A stretch of 64,000 bases of DNA from Clusia tigrina (GCA_920105625.2 OV050033.1:110135700-110199699); one strand, 5' to 3'. Shown: positions 38,801-54,097, numbered from the stretch's first letter. Made by a program: numbers and translations. Notes: generated by a model not told the origin, from the sequence alone.

Positions 38801-41800
38801 CCCAAATCAAACACTGATAAAACTTCAAATGGCCCTAACTTCTATACGGTTCGTCCTACACCTATCAAAGTTTGCAACATACAAATGCTTGTAACTTTTT
38901 ACTGCAGCGTCATAAAACCTTGAAATTTTGTAACAATAAAGTACTCGAGCCTCTTGTCAATTTAAGCTATCGCTCAAAGCTATGCTACCCTTGAGTCCCA
39001 AATCAAACGCTGATAAAACTTCAAATGGCCCTAACTTCTATACGGTACGTCCTACACCTATCAAAATTTGCAATATACAAATGTTTGTAACTTTTTACTG
39101 GAGGGTCATAAAACCTTGAAATTTTGTAACAATAAAGTACTCGAGCCTCTTGTAAATTTAAGCTATCGCTCAAAGCTATGCTACCCTTGACTCCCAAATC
39201 AAACACTGATAAAACTTCAAACGGCCCTAACTTCTATACGGTACGTCCTACACCTATCAAAGTTTGCAACATACAGATGCTTATAACTTTTTACTGGAGG
39301 GTCATAAAACCTTGAAATTTTGTAACAATAAAGTACTCGAGCCTCTTGTCAATTTAAGCTATCGCTCAAAGCTATGCTACCCTTGACTCCCAAATCAAAC
39401 ACTGATAAAACTTCAAATGGCCCTAACTTCTATACGGTACGTCCTACACCTATCAAAGTTTGCAACATACAGATGCTTATAACTTTTTACTGGAGCGTCA
39501 TAAAACTTTGAAATTTGGAACAATAAAATACTCGAGCATCTTGTCAATTTAAGCTATCGCTCAAAGCTATGCTACCCTGGAGTCCCAAATCAAACACTGA
39601 TAAAACTTCAAATGGCCCTAACTTCTATACGGTTCGTCCTACACCTATCAAAGTTTGCAACATACAAATGCTTGTAACTTTTTACTGCAGCGTCATATAA
39701 CCTTGAAATTTTGTAACAATAAAGTACTCGAGCCTCTTGTCAATTTAAGCTATCGCTCAAAGCTATGCTACCCTGGAGTCCCAAATCAAACACTGATAAA
39801 ACTTCAAATGGCCCTAACTTCTATACGGTTCGTCCTACAACTATCAAAGTTTGCAACATACAAATGCTTGTAACTTTTTACTGCAGCGTCATAAAACCTT
39901 GAAATTTTGTAACAATAAAGTACTCGAGCCTCTTGTAAATTTAAGCTATCGCTCAAAGCTATGCTACCCTTGACTCCCAAATCAAACACTGATAAAACTT
40001 CAAACGGCCCTAACTTCTATACGGTACGTCCTACACCTATCAAAGTTTGCAACATACAAATGCTTGTAACTTTTTACTGGAGCGTCATAAAACCTTGAAA
40101 TTTTGTAACAATAAAGTACTCGAGCCTCTTGTAAATTTAAGCTATCGCTCAAAGCTATGCTACCCTTGACTCCCAAATCAAACACTGATAAAACTTCAAA
40201 CGGCCCTAACTTCTATACGGTACGTCCTACACCTATCAAAGTTTGCAACATACAAATGCTTGTAACTTTTTACTGGAGCGTCATAAAACCTTGAAATTTT
40301 GTAACAATAAAGTACTCGAGCCTCTTGTAAATTTAAGCTATCGCTCAAAGCTATGCTACCCTTGACTCCCAAATCAAACACTGATAAAACTTCAAACGGC
40401 CCTAACTTCTATACGGTACGTCCTGCACCTATCAAAGTTTGCAACATACAGATGCTTATAACTTTTTACTGGAGCGTCATAAAACTTTGAAATTTGGAAC
40501 AATAAAATACTTAAGCATCTTGTCAATTTAAGCTATCGCTCAAAGCTATGCTACCCTGGAGTCCCAAATCAAACACTGATAAAACTTCAAATGGCCCTAA
40601 CTTCTATACGGTTCGTCCTACACCTATCAAAGTTTGCAACATACAAATGCTTGTAACTTTTTACTGCAGCGTCATATAACCTTGAAATTTTGTAACAGTA
40701 AAGTACTCGAGCCTCTTGTAAATTTAAGCTATCGCTCAAAGCTATGCTACCCTTGACTCCCAAATCAAACACTGATAAAACTTCAAACGGCCCTAACTTC
40801 TATACGGTACGTCCTACACCTATCAAAGTTTGCAACATACAGATGCTTATAACTTTTTACTGGAGCGTCATAAAACTTTGAAATTTGGAACAATAAAATA
40901 CTTAAGCATCTTGTCAATTTAAGCTATCGCTCAAAGCTATGCTACCCTTGAGTCCCAAATCAAACACTGATAAAACTTCAAATGGCCCTAACTTCTATAC
41001 GGTACGTCCTACACTTATCAAAGTTTGCAACATACAAATGCTTGTAACTTTTTACTGGAGCGTCATATAACCTTGAAATTTTGTAACAATAAAGTACTCG
41101 AGCCTCTTGTCAATTTAAGCTATCGCTCAAAGCTATGCTACCCTTGAGTCCCAAATCAAACACTGATAAAACTTCAAATGGCCCTAACTTCTATACGGAA
41201 CGTCCTACCCCTATCAAAGTTTGCAACCTACAATTGCTTGTAACTTTTTACTGCAGCGTCATAAAACCTTGAAATTTTGTAACAATAAAGTACTCGAGCC
41301 TCTTGTAAATTTAAGCTATCGCTCAAAGCTATGCTACCCTTGACTCCCAAATCAAACACTGATAAAACTTCAAATGGCCCTAACTTCTATACGGTACGTC
41401 CTACACCTATGAAAGTTTGCAACATACAGATGCTTATAACTTTTTACTGGAGGGTCATAAAACCTTGAAATTTTGTAACAATAAAGTACTCGAGCCTCTT
41501 GTCAATTTAAGCTATCGCTCAAAGCTATGCTACCCTGGAGTCCCAAATCAAATACTGATAAAACTTCAAATGGCCCTAACTTATATACGGTTCGTCCTAC
41601 ACCTATCAAAGTTTGCAACATACAAATGCTTGTAACTTTTTACTGCAGCGTCATAAACCCTTGAAATTTTGTAACAATAAAGTACTCGAGCCTCTTGTAA
41701 ATTTAAGCTATCGCTCAAAGCTATGCTACCCTTGACTCCCAAATCAAACACTGATAAAACTTCAAACGGCCCTAACTTCTATACGGTACGTCCTACACCT

Positions 41801-42538
41801 ATCAAAGTTTGCAACATACAAATGCTTGTAACTTTTTACTGGAGCGTCATAAAACCTTGAAATTTTGTAACAATAAAGTACTCGAGCCTCTTGTAAATTT
41901 AAGCTATCGCTCAAAGCTATGCTACCCTTGACTCCCAAATCAAACACTGATAAAACTTCAAACGGCCCTAACTTCTATACGGTACGTCCTAAACCTATCA
42001 AAGTTTGCAACATACAAATGCTTGTAACTTTTTACTGGAGCGTCATAAAACCTTGAAATTTTGTAACAATAAAGTACTCGAGCCTCTTGTAAATTTAAGC
42101 TATCGCTCAAAGCTATGCTACCCTTGACTCCCAAATCAAACACTGATAAAACTTCAAACGGCCCTAACTTCTATACGGTACGTCCTACACCTATCAAAGT
42201 TTGCAACATACAGATGCTTATAACTTTTTACTGGAGGGTCATAAAACCTTGAAATTTTGTAACAATAAAGTACTCGAGCCTCTTGTCAATTTAAGCTATC
42301 GCTCAAAGCTATGCTACCCTTGACTCCCAAATCAAACACTGATAAAACTTCAAATGGCCCTAACTTCTATACGGTACGTCCTGCACCTATCAAAGTTTGC
42401 AACATACAGATGCTTATAACTTTTTACTGGAGCGTCATAAAACTTTGAAATTTGGAACAATAAAATACTTAAGCATCTTGTCAATTTAAGCTATCGCTCA
42501 AAGCTATGCTACCCTTGAGTCCCAAATCAAACACTGAT

Positions 42539-42734
42539 AAAACTTCAAATGGCCCTAACTTCTATACGGTACGTCCTACACTTATCAAAGTTTGCAACAT
42601 ACAAATGCTTGTAACTTTTTACTGGAGCGTCATAAAACCTTGAAATTTTGTAACAATAAAGTACTCGAGCCTCTTGTAAATTTAAGCTATCGCTCAAAGC
42701 TATGCTACCCTTGACTCCCAAATCAAACACTGAT
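42539..42734 (+). repeat. Chimeric junction monomer between the two 22-kb copies
   Basis: The left part (GGTACG, CACTTATC, ACAAATGC, GGAGCG) is of the type that everywhere else continues with GTCAATTT and CTTGAGTCCC and is followed by a GGAACG monomer. Here it continues with GTAAATTT and CTTGACTCCC and is followed by an ACAGATGC short monomer, exactly as copy 1 begins at 20400. The switch falls between about 42587 and 42676. This is what a crossover inside a monomer would leave at the duplication junction. Confidence 0.75.
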
Positions 42735-45700
42735 AAAACTTCAAATGGCCCTAACTTCTATACGGTACGTCCTACACCTATCAAAGTTTGCAACATACAG
42801 ATGCTTATAACTTTTTACTGGAGCGTCATAAAACTTTGAAATTTGGAACAATAAAATACTCGAGCATCTTGTCAATTTAAGCTATCGCTCAAAGCTATGC
42901 TACCCTGGAGTCCCAAATCAAACACTGATAAAACTTCAAATGGCCCTAACTTCTATACGGTTCGTCCTACACCTATCAAAGTTTGCAGCATACAAATGCT
43001 TGTAACTTTTTACTGCAGCGTCATATAACCTTGAAATTTTGTAACAATAAAGTACTCGAGCCTCTTGTCAATTTAAGCTATCGCTCAAAGCTATGCTACC
43101 CTGGAGTCCCAAATCAAACACTGATAAAACTTCAAATGGCCCTAACTTCTATACGGTTCGTCCTACACCTATCAAAGTTTGCAACATACAAATGCTTGTA
43201 ACTTTTTACTGCAGCGTCATAAAACCTTGAAATTTTGTAACAATAAAGTACTCGAGCCTCTTGTAAATTTAAGCTATCGCTCAAAGCTATGCTACCCTTG
43301 ACTCCCAAATCAAACACTGATAAAACTTCAAACGGCCCTAACTTCTATACGGTACGTCCTACACCTATCAAAGTTTGCAACATACAAATGCTTGTAACTT
43401 TTTACTGGAGCGTCATAAAACCTTGAAATTTTGTAACAATAAAGTACTCGAGCCTCTTGTCAATTTAAGCTATCGCTCAAAGCTATGCTACCCTTGAGTC
43501 CCAAATCAAACGCTGATAAAACTTCAAATGGCCCTAACTTCTATACGGTACGTCCTACACCTATCAAAGTTTGCAATATACAAATGCTTGTAACTTTTTA
43601 CTGGAGGGTCATAAAACCTTGAAATTTTGTAACAATAAAGTACTCGAGCCTCTTGTAAATTTAAGCTATCGCTCAAAGCTATGCTACCCTTGACTCCCAA
43701 ATCAAACACTGATAAAACTTCAAACGGCCCTAACTTCTATACGGTACGTCCTACACCTATCAAAGTTTGCAACATACAGATGCTTATAACTTTTTACTGG
43801 AGGGTCATAAAACCTTGAAATTTTGTAACAATAAAGTACTCGAGCCTCTTGTCAATTTAAGCTATCGCTCAAAGCTATGCTACCCTTGAGTCCCAAATCA
43901 AACACTGATAAAACTTCAAATGGCCCTAACTTCTATACGGTTCGTCCTACACCTATCAAAGTTTGCAACATACAAATTCTTGTAACTTTTTACTGCAGCG
44001 TCATAAAACCTTGAAATTTTGTAACAATAAAGTACTCGAGCGTCTTGTAAATTTAAGCTATCGCTCAAAGCTATGCTACCCTTGACTCCCAAATCAAACA
44101 CTGATAAAACTTCAAATGGCCCTAACTTCTATACGGTACGTCCTACACCTATCAAAGTTTGCAACATACAAATGCTTGTAACTTTTTACTGGAGCGTCAT
44201 AAAACCTTGAAATTTTGTAACAATAAAGTACTCGAGCCTCTTGTCAATTTAAGCTATCGCTCAAAGCTATGCTACCCTTGAGTCCCAAATCAAACGCTGA
44301 TAAAACTTCAAATGGCCCTAACTTCTATACGGTACGTCCTACACCTATCCAAGTTTGCAATATACAAATGCTTGTAACTTTTTACTGGAGGGTCATAAAA
44401 CCTTGAAATTTTGTAACAATAAAGTACTCGAGCCTCTTGTAAATTTAAGCTATCGCTCAAAGCTATGCTACCCTTGACTCCCAAATCAAACACTGATAAA
44501 ACTTCAAACGGCCCTAACTTCTATACGGTACGTTCTACACCTATCAAAGTTTGCAACATACAGATGCTTATAACTTTTTACTGGAGGGTCATAAAACCTT
44601 GAAATTTTGTAACAATAAAGTACTCGAGCCTCTTGTCAATTTAAGCTATCGCTCAAAGCTATGCTACCCTTGACTCCCAAATCAAACACTGATAAAACTT
44701 CAAATGGCCCTAACTTCTATACGGTACGTCCTACACCTATCAAAGTTTGCAACATACAGATGCTTATAACTTTTTACTGGAGCGTCATAAAACTTTGAAA
44801 TTTGGAACAATAAAATACTCGAGCATCTTGTCAATTTAAGCTATCGCTCAAAGCTATGCTACCCTGGAGTCCCAAATCAAACACTGATAAAACTTCAAAT
44901 GGCCCTAACTTCTATACGGTTCGTCCTACACCTATCAAAGTTTGCAACATACAAATGCTTGTAACTTTTTACTGGAGCGTCATAAAACCTTGAAATTTTG
45001 TAACAATAAAGTACTCGAGCCTCTTGTAAATTTAAGCTATCGCTCAAAGCTATGCTACCCTTGACTCCCAAATCAAACACTGATAAAACTTCAAATGGCC
45101 CTAACTTCTATACGGTACGTCCTACACCTATGAAAGTTTGCAACATACAAATGCTTGTAACTTTTTACTGGAGCGTCATAAAACCTTGAAATTTTGTAAC
45201 AATAAAGTACTCGAGCCTCTTGTCAATTTAAGCTATCGCTCAAAGCTATGCTACCCTTGACTCCCAAATCAAACACTGATAAAACTTCAAATGGCCCTAA
45301 CTTCTATACGGTACGTCCTACACCTATCAAAGTTTGCAACATACAGATGCTTATAACTTTTTACTGGAGCGTCATAAAACTTTGAAATTTGGAACAATAA
45401 AATACTCGAGCATCTTGTCAATTTAAGCTATCGCTCAAAGCTATGCTACCCTGGAGTCCCAAATCAAACACTGATAAAACTTCAAATGGCCCTAACTTCT
45501 ATACGGTTCGTCCTACACCTATCAAAGTTTGCAGCATACAAATGCTTGTAACTTTTTACTGCAGCGTCATATAACCTTGAAATTTTGTAACAATAAAGTA
45601 CTCGAGCCTCTTGTCAATTTAAGCTATCGCTCAAAGCTATGCTACCCTGGAGTCCCAAATCAAACACTGATAAAACTTCAAATGGCCCTAACTTCTATAC

Positions 45701-48008
45701 GGTTCGTCCTACACCTATCAAAGTTTGCAACATACAAATGCTTGTAACTTTTTACTGCAGCGTCATAAAACCTTGAAATTTTGTAACAATAAAGTACTCG
45801 AGCCTCTTGTAAATTTAAGCTATCGCTCAAAGCTATGCTACCCTTGACTCCCAAATCAAACACTGATAAAACTTCAAACGGCCCTAACTTCTATACGGTA
45901 CGTCCTACACCTATCAAAGTTTGCAACATACAAATGCTTGTAACTTTTTACTGGAGCGTCATAAAACCTTGAAATTTTGTAACAATAAAGTACTCGAGCC
46001 TCTTGTAAATTTAAGCTATCGCTCAAAGCTATGCTACCCTTGACTCCCAAATCAAACACTGATAAAACTTCAAACGGCCCTAACTTCTATACGGTACGTC
46101 CTACACCTATCAAAGTTTGCAACATACAAATGCTTGTAACTTTTTACTGGAGCGTCATAAAACCTTGAAATTTTGTAACAATAAAGTACTCGAGCCTCTT
46201 GTAAATTTAAGCTATCGCTCAAAGCTATGCTACCCTTGACTCCCAAATCAAACACTGATAAAACTTCAAACGGCCCTAACTTCTATACGGTACGTCCTAC
46301 ACCTATCAAAGTTTGCAACATACAGATGCTTATAACTTTTTACTGGAGGGTCATAAAACCTTGAAATTTTGTAACAATAAAGTACTCGAGCCTCTTGTCA
46401 ATTTAAGCTATCGCTCAAAGCTATGCTACCCTGGAGTCCCAAATCAAACACTGATAAAACTTCAAATGGCCCTAACTTCTATACGGTTCTTCCTACACCT
46501 ATCAAAGTTTGCAACATACAAATGCTTGTAACTTTTTACTGCAGCGTCATATAACCTTGAAATTTTGTAACAATAAAGTACTCGAGCCTCTTGTAAATTT
46601 AAGCTATCGCTCAAAGCTATGCTACCCTTGACTCCCAAATCAAACACTGATAAAACTTCAAATGGCCCTAACTTCTATACGGTACGTCCTACACCTATCA
46701 AAGTTTGCAACATACAGATGCTTATAACTTTTTACTGGAGCGTCATAAAACTTTGAAATTTGGAACAATAAAATACTTAAGCATCTTGTCAATTTAAGCT
46801 ATCGCTCAAAGCTATGCTACCCTTGAGTCCCAAATCAAACACTGATAAAACTTCAAATGGCCCTAACTTCTATACGGTACGTCCTACACTTATCAAAGTT
46901 TGCAACATACAAATGCTTGTAACTTTTTACTGGAGCGTCATAAAACCTTGAAATTTTGTAACAATAAAGTACTCGAGCCTCTTGTCAATTTAAGCTATCG
47001 CTCAAAGCTATGCTACCCTTGAGTCCCAAATCAAACACTGATAAAACTTCAAATGGCCCTAACTTCTATACGGAACGTCCTACCCCTATCAAAGTTTGCA
47101 ACCTACAATTGCTTGTAACTTTTTACTGCAGCGTCATAAAACCTTGAAATTTTGTAACAATAAAGTACTCGAGCCTCTTGTAAATTTAAGCTATCGCTCA
47201 AAGCTATGCTACCCTTGACTCCCAAATCAAACACTGATAAAACTTCAAATGGCCCTAACTTCTATACGGTTCGTCCTACACCTATCAAAGTTTGCAACAT
47301 ACAAATGCTTGTAACTTTTTACTGCAGCGTCATATAACCTTGAAATTTTTTAACAATAAAGTACTCGAGCCTCTTGTCAATTTAAGCTATAGCTCAAAGC
47401 TATGCTACCCTGGAGTCCCAAATCAAACACTGATAAAACTTCAAATGGCCCTAACTTCTATACGGTTCGTCCTACACCTATCAAAGTTTGCAACATACAA
47501 ATGCTTGTAACTTTTTACTGCAGCGTCATAAAACCTTGAAATTTTGTAACAATAAAGTACTCGAGCCTCTTGTAAATTTAAGCTATCGCTCAAAGCTATG
47601 CTACCCTTGACTCCCAAATCAAACACTGATAAAACTTCAAATGGCCCTAACTTCTATACGGTTCGTCCTACACCTATCAAAGTTTGCAACATACAAATGC
47701 TTGTAACTTTTTACTGCAGCGTCATATAACCTTGAAATTTTGTAACAATAAAGTACTCGAGCCTCTTGTCAATTTAAGCTATAGCTCAAAGCTATGCTAC
47801 CCTGGAGTCCCAAATCAAACACTGATAAAACTTCAAATGGCCCTAACTTCTATACGGTTCGTCCTACACCTATCAAAGTTTGCAACATACAAATGCTTGT
47901 AACTTTTTACTGCAGCGTCATAAAACCTTGAAATTTTGTAACAATAAAGTACTCGAGCCTCTTGTCAATTTAAGCTATCGCTCAAAGCTATGCTACCCTT
48001 GAGAACCA

Positions 48009-51000
48009 AATCAAACGCTGATAAAACTTCAAATGGCCCTAACTTCTATACGGTACGTCCTACACCTAACAAAGTTTGCAATATACAAATGCTTGTAACT
48101 TTTTACTGGAGGGTCATAAAACCTTGAAATTTTGTAACAATAAAGTACTCGAGCCTCTTGTAAATTTAAGCTATCGCTCAAAGCTATGCTACCCTTAACT
48201 CCCAAATCAAACACTGATAAAACTTCAAACGGCCCTAACTTCTATACGGTACGTCCTACACCTATCAAAGTTTGCAACATACAGATGCTTATAACTTTTT
48301 ACTGGAGGGTCATAAAACCTTGAAATTTTGTAACAATAAAGTACTCGAGCCTCTTGTCAATTTAAGCTATCGCTCAAAGCTTTGCTACCCTGGAGTCCCA
48401 AATCAAATACTGATAAAACTTCAAATGGCCCTAACTTCTATACGGTTCGTCCTACACCTATCAAAGTTTGCAACATACAAATGCTTGTAACTTTTTACTG
48501 CAGCGTCATAAAACCTTGAATTTTTGTAACAATAAAGTACTCGAGCCTCTTGTAAATTTAAGCTATCGCTCAAAGCTATGCTACCCTTGACTCCCAAATC
48601 AAACACTGATAAAACTTCAAACGGCCCTAACTTCTATACGGTACGTCCTACACCTATCAAAGTTTGCAACATACAAATGCTTGTAACTTTTTACTGGAGC
48701 GTCATAAAACCTTGAAATTTTGTAACAATAAAGTACTCGAGCATCTTGTCAATTTAAGCTATCGCTCAAAGCTATGCTACCCTGGAGTCCCAAATCAAAC
48801 ACTGATAAAACTTCAAATGGCCCTAACTTCTATACGGTTCGTCCTACACCTATCAAAGTTTGCAACATACAAATGCTTGTAACTTTTTACTGCAGCGTCA
48901 TAAAACCTTGAAATTTTGTAACAATAAAGTACTCGAGCCTCTTGTAAATTTAAGCTATCGCTCAAAGCTATGCTACCCTTGACTCCCAAATCAAACACTG
49001 ATAAAACTTCAAATGGCCCTAACTTCTATACGGTACGTCCTACACCTATCAAAGTTTGCAACATACAAATGCTTGTAACTTTTTACTGGAGCGTCATAAA
49101 ACCTTGAAATTTTGTAACAATAAAGTACTCGAGCCTCTTGTCAATTTAAGCTATCGCTCAAAGCTATGCTACCCTTGAGAACCAAATCAAACGCTGATAA
49201 AACTTCAAATGGCCCTAACTTCTATACGGTACGTCCTACACCTATCAAAGTTTGCAATATACAAATGCTTGTAACTTTTTACTGGAGGGTCATAAAACCT
49301 TGAAATTTTGTAACAATAAAGTACTCGAGCCTCTTGTAAATTTAAGCTATCGCTCAAAGCTATGCTACCCTTAACTCCCAAATCAAACACTGATAAAACT
49401 TCAAACGGCCCTAATTTCTATACGGTACGTCCTACACCTATCAAAGTTTGCAACATACAGATGCTTATAACTTTTTACTGGAGGGTCATAAAACCTTGAA
49501 ATTTTGTAACAATAAAGTACTCGAGCCTCTTGTCAATTTAAGCTATCGCTCAAAGCTATGCTACCCTGGAGTCCCAAATCAAATACTGATAAAACTTCAA
49601 ATGGCCCTAACTTCTATACGGTTCGTCCTACACCTATCAAAGTTTGCAACATACAAATGCTTGTAACTTTTTACTGCAGCGTCATAAAACCTTGAATTTT
49701 TGTAACAATAAAGTACTCGAGCCTCTTGTAAATTTAAGCTATCGCTCAAAGCTATGCTACCCTTGACTCCCAAATCAAACACTGATAAAACTTCAAACGG
49801 CCCTAACTTCTATACGGTACGTCCTACACCTATCAAAGTTTGCAACATACAAATGCTTGTAACTTTTTACTGGAGCGTCATAAAACCTTGAAATTTTGTA
49901 ACAATAAAGTACTCGAGCCTCTTGTAAATTTAAGCTATCGCTCAAAGCTATGCTACCCTTGACTCCCAAATCAAACACTGATAAAACTTCAAACGGCCCT
50001 AACTTCTATACGGTACGTCCTAAACCTATCAAAGTTTGCAACATACAAATGCTTGTAACTTTTTACTGGAGCGTCATAAAACCTTGAAATTTTGTAACAA
50101 TAAAGTACTCGAGCCTCTTGTAAATTTAAGCTATCGCTCAAAGCTATGTTACCCTTGACTCCCAAATCAAACACTGATAAAACTTCAAACGGCCCTAACT
50201 TCTATACGGTACGTCCTACACCTATCAAAGTTTGCAACATACAGATGCTTATAACTTTTTACTGGAGGGTCATAAAACCTTGAAATTTTGTAACAATAAA
50301 GTACTCGAGCCTCTTGTCAATTTAAGCTATCGCTCAAAGCTATGCTTCCCTTGACTCCAAAATCAAACACTGATAAAACTTCAAATGGCCCTAACTTCTA
50401 TACGGTACGTCCTGCACCTATCAAAGTTTGCAACCTACAATTACTGGTAACTTTTTACTGCAGCGTCATAAAACCTTGAAAATTTGTAACAATAAAGTAC
50501 TCGAGCCTCTTATCAATTTAAGCTATCGCTCAAAGCTATGCTACCCTGGAGTCCCAAATCAAACGCTGATAAAACTTCAAATGGCCCTAACTTCTATACG
50601 GTACGTCCTACACCTAACAAAGTTTGCAATATACAAATGCTTGTAACTTTTTACTGGAGGGTCATAAAACCTTGAAATTTTGTAACAATAAAGTACTCGA
50701 GCCTCTTGTAAATTTAAGCTATCGCTCAAAGCTATGCTACCCTTAACTCCCAAATCAAACACTGATAAAACTTCAAACGGCCCTAACTTCTATACGGTAC
50801 GTCCTACACCTATCAAAGTTTGCAACATACAGATGCTTATAACTTTTTACTGGAGGGTCATAAAACCTTGAAATTTTGTAACAATAAAGTACTCGAGCCT
50901 CTTGTCAATTTAAGCTATCGCTCAAAGCTTTGCTACCCTGGAGTCCCAAATCAAATACTGATAAAACTTCAAATGGCCCTAACTTCTATACGGTTCGTCC

Positions 51001-53057
51001 TACACCTATCAAAGTTTGCAACATACAAATGCTTGTAACTTTTTACTGCAGCGTCATAAAACCTTGAATTTTTGTAACAATAAAGTACTCGAGCCTCTTG
51101 TAAATTTAAGCTATCGCTCAAAGCTATGCTACCCTTGACTCCCAAATCAAACACTGATAAAACTTCAAACGGCCCTAACTTCTATACGGTACGTCCTACA
51201 CCTATCAAAGTTTGCAACATACAAATGCTTGTAACTTTTTACTGGAGCGTCATAAAACCTTGAAATTTTGTAACAATAAAGTACTCGAGCATCTTGTCAA
51301 TTTAAGCTATCGCTCAAAGCTATGCTACCCTGGAGTCCCAAATCAAACACTGATAAAACTTCAAATGGCCCTAACTTCTATACGGTTCGTCCTACACCTA
51401 TCAAAGTTTGCAACATACAAATGCTTGTAACTTTTTACTGCAGCGTCATAAAACCTTGAAATTTTGTAACAATAAAGTACTCGAGCCTCTTGTAAATTTA
51501 AGCTATCGCTCAAAGCTATGCTACCCTTGACTCCCAAATCAAACACTGATAAAACTTCAAATGGCCCTAACTTCTATACGGTACGTCCTACACCTATCAA
51601 AGTTTGCAACATACAGATGCTTGTAACTTTTTACTGGAGCGTCATAAAACCTTGAAATTTTGTAACAATAAAGTACTCGAGCCTCTTGTCAATTTAAGCT
51701 ATCGCTCAAAGCTATGCTACCCTTGAGAACCAAATCAAACGCTGATAAAACTTCAAATGGCCCTAACTTCTATACGGTACGTCCTACACCTATCAAAGTT
51801 TGCAATATACAAATGCTTGTAACTTTTTACTGGAGGGTCATAAAACCTTGAAATTTTGTAACAATAAAGTACTCGAGCCTCTTGTAAATTTAAGCTATCG
51901 CTCAAAGCTATGCTACCCTTAACTCCCAAATCAAACACTGATAAAACTTCAAACGGCCCTAATTTCTATACGGTACGTCCTACACCTATCAAAGTTTGCA
52001 ACATACAGATGCTTATAACTTTTTACTGGAGGGTCATAAAACCTTGAAATTTTGTAACAATAAAGTACTCGAGCCTCTTGTCAATTTAAGCTATCGCTCA
52101 AAGCTATGCTACCCTGGAGTCCCAAATCAAATACTGATAAAACTTCAAATGGCCCTAACTTCTATACGGTTCGTCCTACACCTATCAAAGTTTGCAACAT
52201 ACAAATGCTTGTAACTTTTTACTGCAGCGTCATAAAACCTTGAATTTTTGTAACAATAAAGTACTCGAGCCTCTTGTAAATTTAAGCTATCGCTCAAAGC
52301 TATGCTACCCTTGACTCCCAAATCAAACACTGATAAAACTTCAAACGGCCCTAACTTCTATACGGTACGTCCTACACCTATCAAAGTTTGCAACATACAA
52401 ATGCTTGTAACTTTTTACTGGAGCGTCATAAAACCTTGAAATTTTGTAACAATAAAGTACTCGAGCCTCTTGTAAATTTAAGCTATCGCTCAAAGCTATG
52501 CTACCCTTGACTCCCAAATCAAACACTGATAAAACTTCAAACGGCCCTAACTTCTATACGGTACGTCCTAAACCTATCAAAGTTTGCAACATACAAATGC
52601 TTGTAACTTTTTACTGGAGCGTCATAAAACCTTGAAATTTTGTAACAATAAAGTACTCGAGCCTCTTGTAAATTTAAGCTATCGCTCAAAGCTATGTTAC
52701 CCTTGACTCCCAAATCAAACACTGATAAAACTTCAAACGGCCCTAACTTCTATACGGTACGTCCTACACCTATCAAAGTTTGCAACATACAGATGCTTAT
52801 AACTTTTTACTGGAGGGTCATAAAACCTTGAAATTTTGTAACAATAAAGTACTCGAGCCTCTTGTCAATTTAAGCTATCGCTCAAAGCTATGCTTCCCTT
52901 GACTCCAAAATCAAACACTGATAAAACTTCAAATGGCCCTAACTTCTATACGGTACGTCCTGCACCTATCAAAGTTTGCAACCTACAATTACTGGTAACT
53001 TTTTACTGCAGCGTCATAAAACCTTGAAAATTTGTAACAATAAAGTACTCGAGCCTC
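48009..53057 (+). repeat. Thirteen-monomer tandem duplication inside 22-kb copy 2
   Basis: Equivalent of 25674-30722, with the same 2,548-bp period and nested 1,176-bp repeat. It shares TTGAATTTTTG, AAATACTGAT, CCTAAACC, ATGTTACCC and CCTGCACC states. The only differences from copy 1 that I saw are GGTAAC near 50448 (GGCAAC in copy 1) and ACAGATGCTTG near 51616 (ACAAATGCTTG in copy 1). Both units were already present before the 22-kb duplication. Confidence 0.9.
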
Positions 53058-54097
53058 TTATAAATTTAAGCTATCGCTCAAAGCTATGCTACCCTTGACT
53101 CCCAAATCAAACACTGATAAAACTTCAAACGGCCCTAACTTCTATACGGTACGTCCTACACCTATCAAAGTTTGCAACATACAAATGCTTGTAACTTTTT
53201 ACTGGAGCGTCATAAAACTTTGAAATTTTGTAACAATAAAGTACTCGAGCCTCTTGTAAATTTAAGCTATCGCTCAAAGCTATGCTACCCTTGACTCCCA
53301 AATCAAACACTGATAAAACTTCAAACGGCCCTAACTTCTATACGGTACGTCCTACACCTATCAAAGTTTGCAACATACAGATGCTTATAACTTTTTACTG
53401 GAGGGTCATAAAACCTTGAAATTTTGTAACAATAAAGTACTCGAGCCTCTTGTCAATTTAAGCTATCGCTCAAAGCTATGCTACCCTGGAGTCCCAAATC
53501 AAACACTGATAGAACTTCAAATGGCCCTAACTTCTATACGGTTCGTCCTACACCTATCAAAGTTTGCAACATACAAATGCTTGTAACTTTTTACTGCAGC
53601 GTCATATAACCTTGAAATTTTGTAACAATAAAGTACTCGAGCCTCTTGTAAATTTAAGCTATCGCTCAAAGCTATGCTACCCTTGACTCCCAAATCAAAC
53701 ACTGATAAAACTTCAAATGGCCCTAACTTATATACGGTACGTCCTACACCTATCAAAGTTTGCAACATACAGATGCTTATAACTTTTTACTGGAGCGTCA
53801 TAAAACTTTGAAATTTGGAACAATAAAATACTCGAGCATCTTGTCAATTTAAGCTATCGCTCAAAACTATGCTACCCTTGAGTCCCAAATCAAACACTGA
53901 TAAAACTTCAAATGGCCCTAACTTCTATACGGTACGTCCTACCTCTATCAAAGTTTGCAACCTACAATTACTGGTAACTTTTTACTGCAGCGTCATATAA
54001 CCTTGAAATTTTGTAACAATAAAGTACTCGAGCCTCTTGTAAATTTAAGCTATCGCTCAAAGCTATGCTACCCTTGACTCCCAAATCAAACACTGAT

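Larger units (their letters stand above)
20400..42734 (+). repeat. 22,335-bp super-repeat, copy 1 (114 monomers)
   Basis: Every rare variant monomer in this segment has a partner exactly 22,335 bp to the right. Examples: the GCTTCCCTTGACTCCAAAATC monomers near 28010, the 4-bp insertion at 31886, GAGCAACCATG near 35814, CGCTGAAAGC near 37602 and GTAACAGTAAAG near 40695. The length equals 114 x 196 minus 9, which fits 14 one-bp deletions offset by one 1-bp and one 4-bp insertion. The left limit lies in the monomer 20204-20399, which differs from its would-be partner 42539-42734 at three sites, so the break is placed at the monomer edge with an uncertainty of up to a monomer. No further copy lies to the left. 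Confidence 0.93.
30723..42734 (+). repeat. Remainder of 22-kb copy 1: mixed-order monomers with a 14-mer repeat
   Basis: Outside the 13-mer duplication the copy holds monomers in irregular order. A 14-monomer repeat (offset 2,742 bp = 14 x 196 minus 2) links about 36190-37680 to 38932-40422, with GCAATATAC, short TTTGGAAC, GCAGCGTCATATAAC and paired CAAACGG/GTAAATTT monomers in the same order. The same run also resembles 23194-24120. Many 195-bp monomers sit here (near 31.48, 32.66, 34.82, 36.77, 38.15, 39.51, 40.50, 40.89 and 42.46 kb). No other sequence class is present. Confidence 0.8.
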
